From H111-94 sp034436045 (GTDB lineage Bacteria > Chloroflexota > Ktedonobacteria > Ktedonobacterales > Ktedonobacteraceae): a DNA stretch of 6,213 nucleotides. Location of the stretch: assembly GCA_034436045.1 (NCBI GenBank), contig DAOTVZ010000326.1, forward strand, positions 1 through 6,213, written 5' to 3'. This document shows, piece after piece, positions 5,369 to 6,213 of this stretch. Both the position numbers and the translations under genes were made by a program. Each line of letters starts with the position of its first letter. Within the stretch, counting starts at the first letter, position 1. The notes below the pieces were generated by a model. It did no database searches. It worked only from the letters and a program-made list of their open reading frames with translations, and had not been told where the DNA came from.

Positions 5369-6187
5369 TTATGCACGGCGCATAAAGCGGCTCAAGGCCA
5401 AATCAAGGAGACCGGGGAAGGTATTGGCGAAGGCCACCAGGGGGACATACATGCTCGGCACAATCACTTCGCGGCGTGGCTGCAATACCAGATCAAGCGC
5501 AGCTCGTGCTACAACCTGCGGCCCCGGCATTGGTATGAGTCGAGCGGTAGGCATTCCTTGCGCCATTCTGGTGCGAATAAAACCAGGCGAGATGAGCGAG
5601 GCCGAAACGCCGGTACCGGCAAGTTCATGGTGCAAGGAAAGCATGAAACCGCGCAGGCCATACTTGCTGGCCGAATAGAGCGAACTCACTGGAAGAATCC
5701 CCGCCACCGAAGCTACCGAAATAATCGTGCCCTTGCGCCGCGCTATCATTCCCGGCAACACGGCATAGGTTGCCAGCATTGTCCCACGCAGGTTCACATT
5801 GATGACACGATCAATGTTTTCGCGCGCCTCTTTATAAAAAGGGCGTATCCAACCGACACCAGCATTATTCACCAGCACATCGACACGTCCGAAACGCTCT
5901 TGCACCTGCTCTATCAGGCGCATGACCTGCTCCGGCTCTGTGATGTCGGTGGGGATAGCCAGCGCATGGTAGCCCGCGCCGGTAATCACATCGACCTGGG
6001 TTTGCAGTTCATTGGCACGGCGCGCCGCCAGCACTACCCGCGCTCCGTATTGTGCGAACTCGCGCGCGATGGTCGCCCCAATACCAGAACTGGCTCCTGT
6101 CACAATCACTACCTCGTCCTGTAACCGTCGCCGCAACGCAACTGAACGCTGTTGCTCTTTATTTTCTTTTAGCCTGATAAGACTCAC
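5369..6187 (-). CDS. Short-chain dehydrogenase/reductase (SDR) family oxidoreductase
   Basis: This is a classical SDR of 272 residues that would oxidise or reduce a hydroxyl/keto group using NAD(P)(H) in the cytoplasm. The cofactor motif is TGASSGIG (30-37), followed by Asp81 (PTDIT), NNAG (107-110) and the NVNL region (130-133). Ser160 (or Ser157) and YSASK with Tyr171 and Lys175 supply the catalytic residues, and SPGFIRT (200-206) is the usual loop after the active site. Arg56 and Arg57 at the end of the second strand favour NADPH. The N-terminal 20 residues are a basic, charged extension. The start is GTG at 6187, with AAGAGG (6194-6199) 6 nt upstream on the minus strand; the next in-frame Met (residue 89) is inside the Rossmann fold. 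The C-terminus has a hydrophobic, proline-containing helix (about 248-268). The substrate is unknown. Its promoter would lie at or beyond the right edge of the window. Confidence 0.93.
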   Translation of the reverse strand: MSLIRLKENKEQQRSVALRRRLQDEVVIVTGASSGIGATIAREFAQYGARVVLAARRANELQTQVDVITGAGYHALAIPTDITEPEQVMRLIEQVQERFGRVDVLVNNAGVGWIRPFYKEARENIDRVINVNLRGTMLATYAVLPGMIARRKGTIISVASVAGILPVSSLYSASKYGLRGFMLSLHHELAGTGVSASLISPGFIRTRMAQGMPTARLIPMPGPQVVARAALDLVLQPRREVIVPSMYVPLVAFANTFPGLLDLALSRFMRRA

Positions 6188-6213
6188 GATGTACCTCTTA
6201 ATCTTTTTTTTGT

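Noticed and set aside
5558..6124. Plus-strand open frame of 188 codons
   Set aside because: It is fully antisense to the well-supported SDR gene, and its translation shows no family features.

Overview
The window looks like a piece of a bacterial chromosome with moderate GC content and strong Shine-Dalgarno sites (AAGGAGG types). The style of the proteins suggests a Chloroflexota bacterium, most likely of the Ktedonobacteria. It carries an FtsH with a long hydrophilic N-terminus, a COG2129-type phosphoesterase-like protein without metal ligands, and a short Hsp20. This placement rests on recognition only, not on a search.

Layout. Positions 1-240 (+) hold the C-terminal end of a small release-factor-like protein of the ArfB/YaeJ kind (ribosome rescue), whose GGQ part lies outside the window. 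Positions 241-506 are intergenic and contain a good sigma-70-type promoter (TTGACA, 17 bp, GATACT) and a leader of about 120 nt. Positions 507-2558 (+) encode FtsH, a membrane AAA+ zinc protease. After 24 nt, 2583-3272 (+) encode a calcineurin-like phosphoesterase fold whose metal-ligand motifs are all replaced, so it is probably a pseudoenzyme. Positions 3273-3454 form a leader rich in inverted repeats. Positions 3455-3940 (+) encode an Hsp20 small heat-shock protein. Positions 3941-4227 contain no convincing gene but hold a series of strong hairpins that ends in a clear rho-independent terminator. On the minus strand are a two-module VOC (glyoxalase-like) protein (4318-5295), with its own likely promoter, and upstream of it an SDR oxidoreductase (5369-6187).

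How the genes fit together. The plus-strand genes form a protein-quality-control neighbourhood: release of stalled ribosomes, membrane proteolysis, and a holdase chaperone. ftsH and the phosphoesterase-like gene are probably one transcript. hsp20 may be read through from them or have its own promoter, but I could not find a confident one. The minus-strand pair is convergent with this group and looks metabolic (an oxidoreductase and a VOC protein of unknown substrate).

The least ordinary parts are the ligand-less phosphoesterase locked to ftsH, the RNA structures around the hsp20 start codon (a possible RNA thermometer), and the run of hairpins after hsp20. No mobile element, CRISPR array, tRNA or rRNA is visible.
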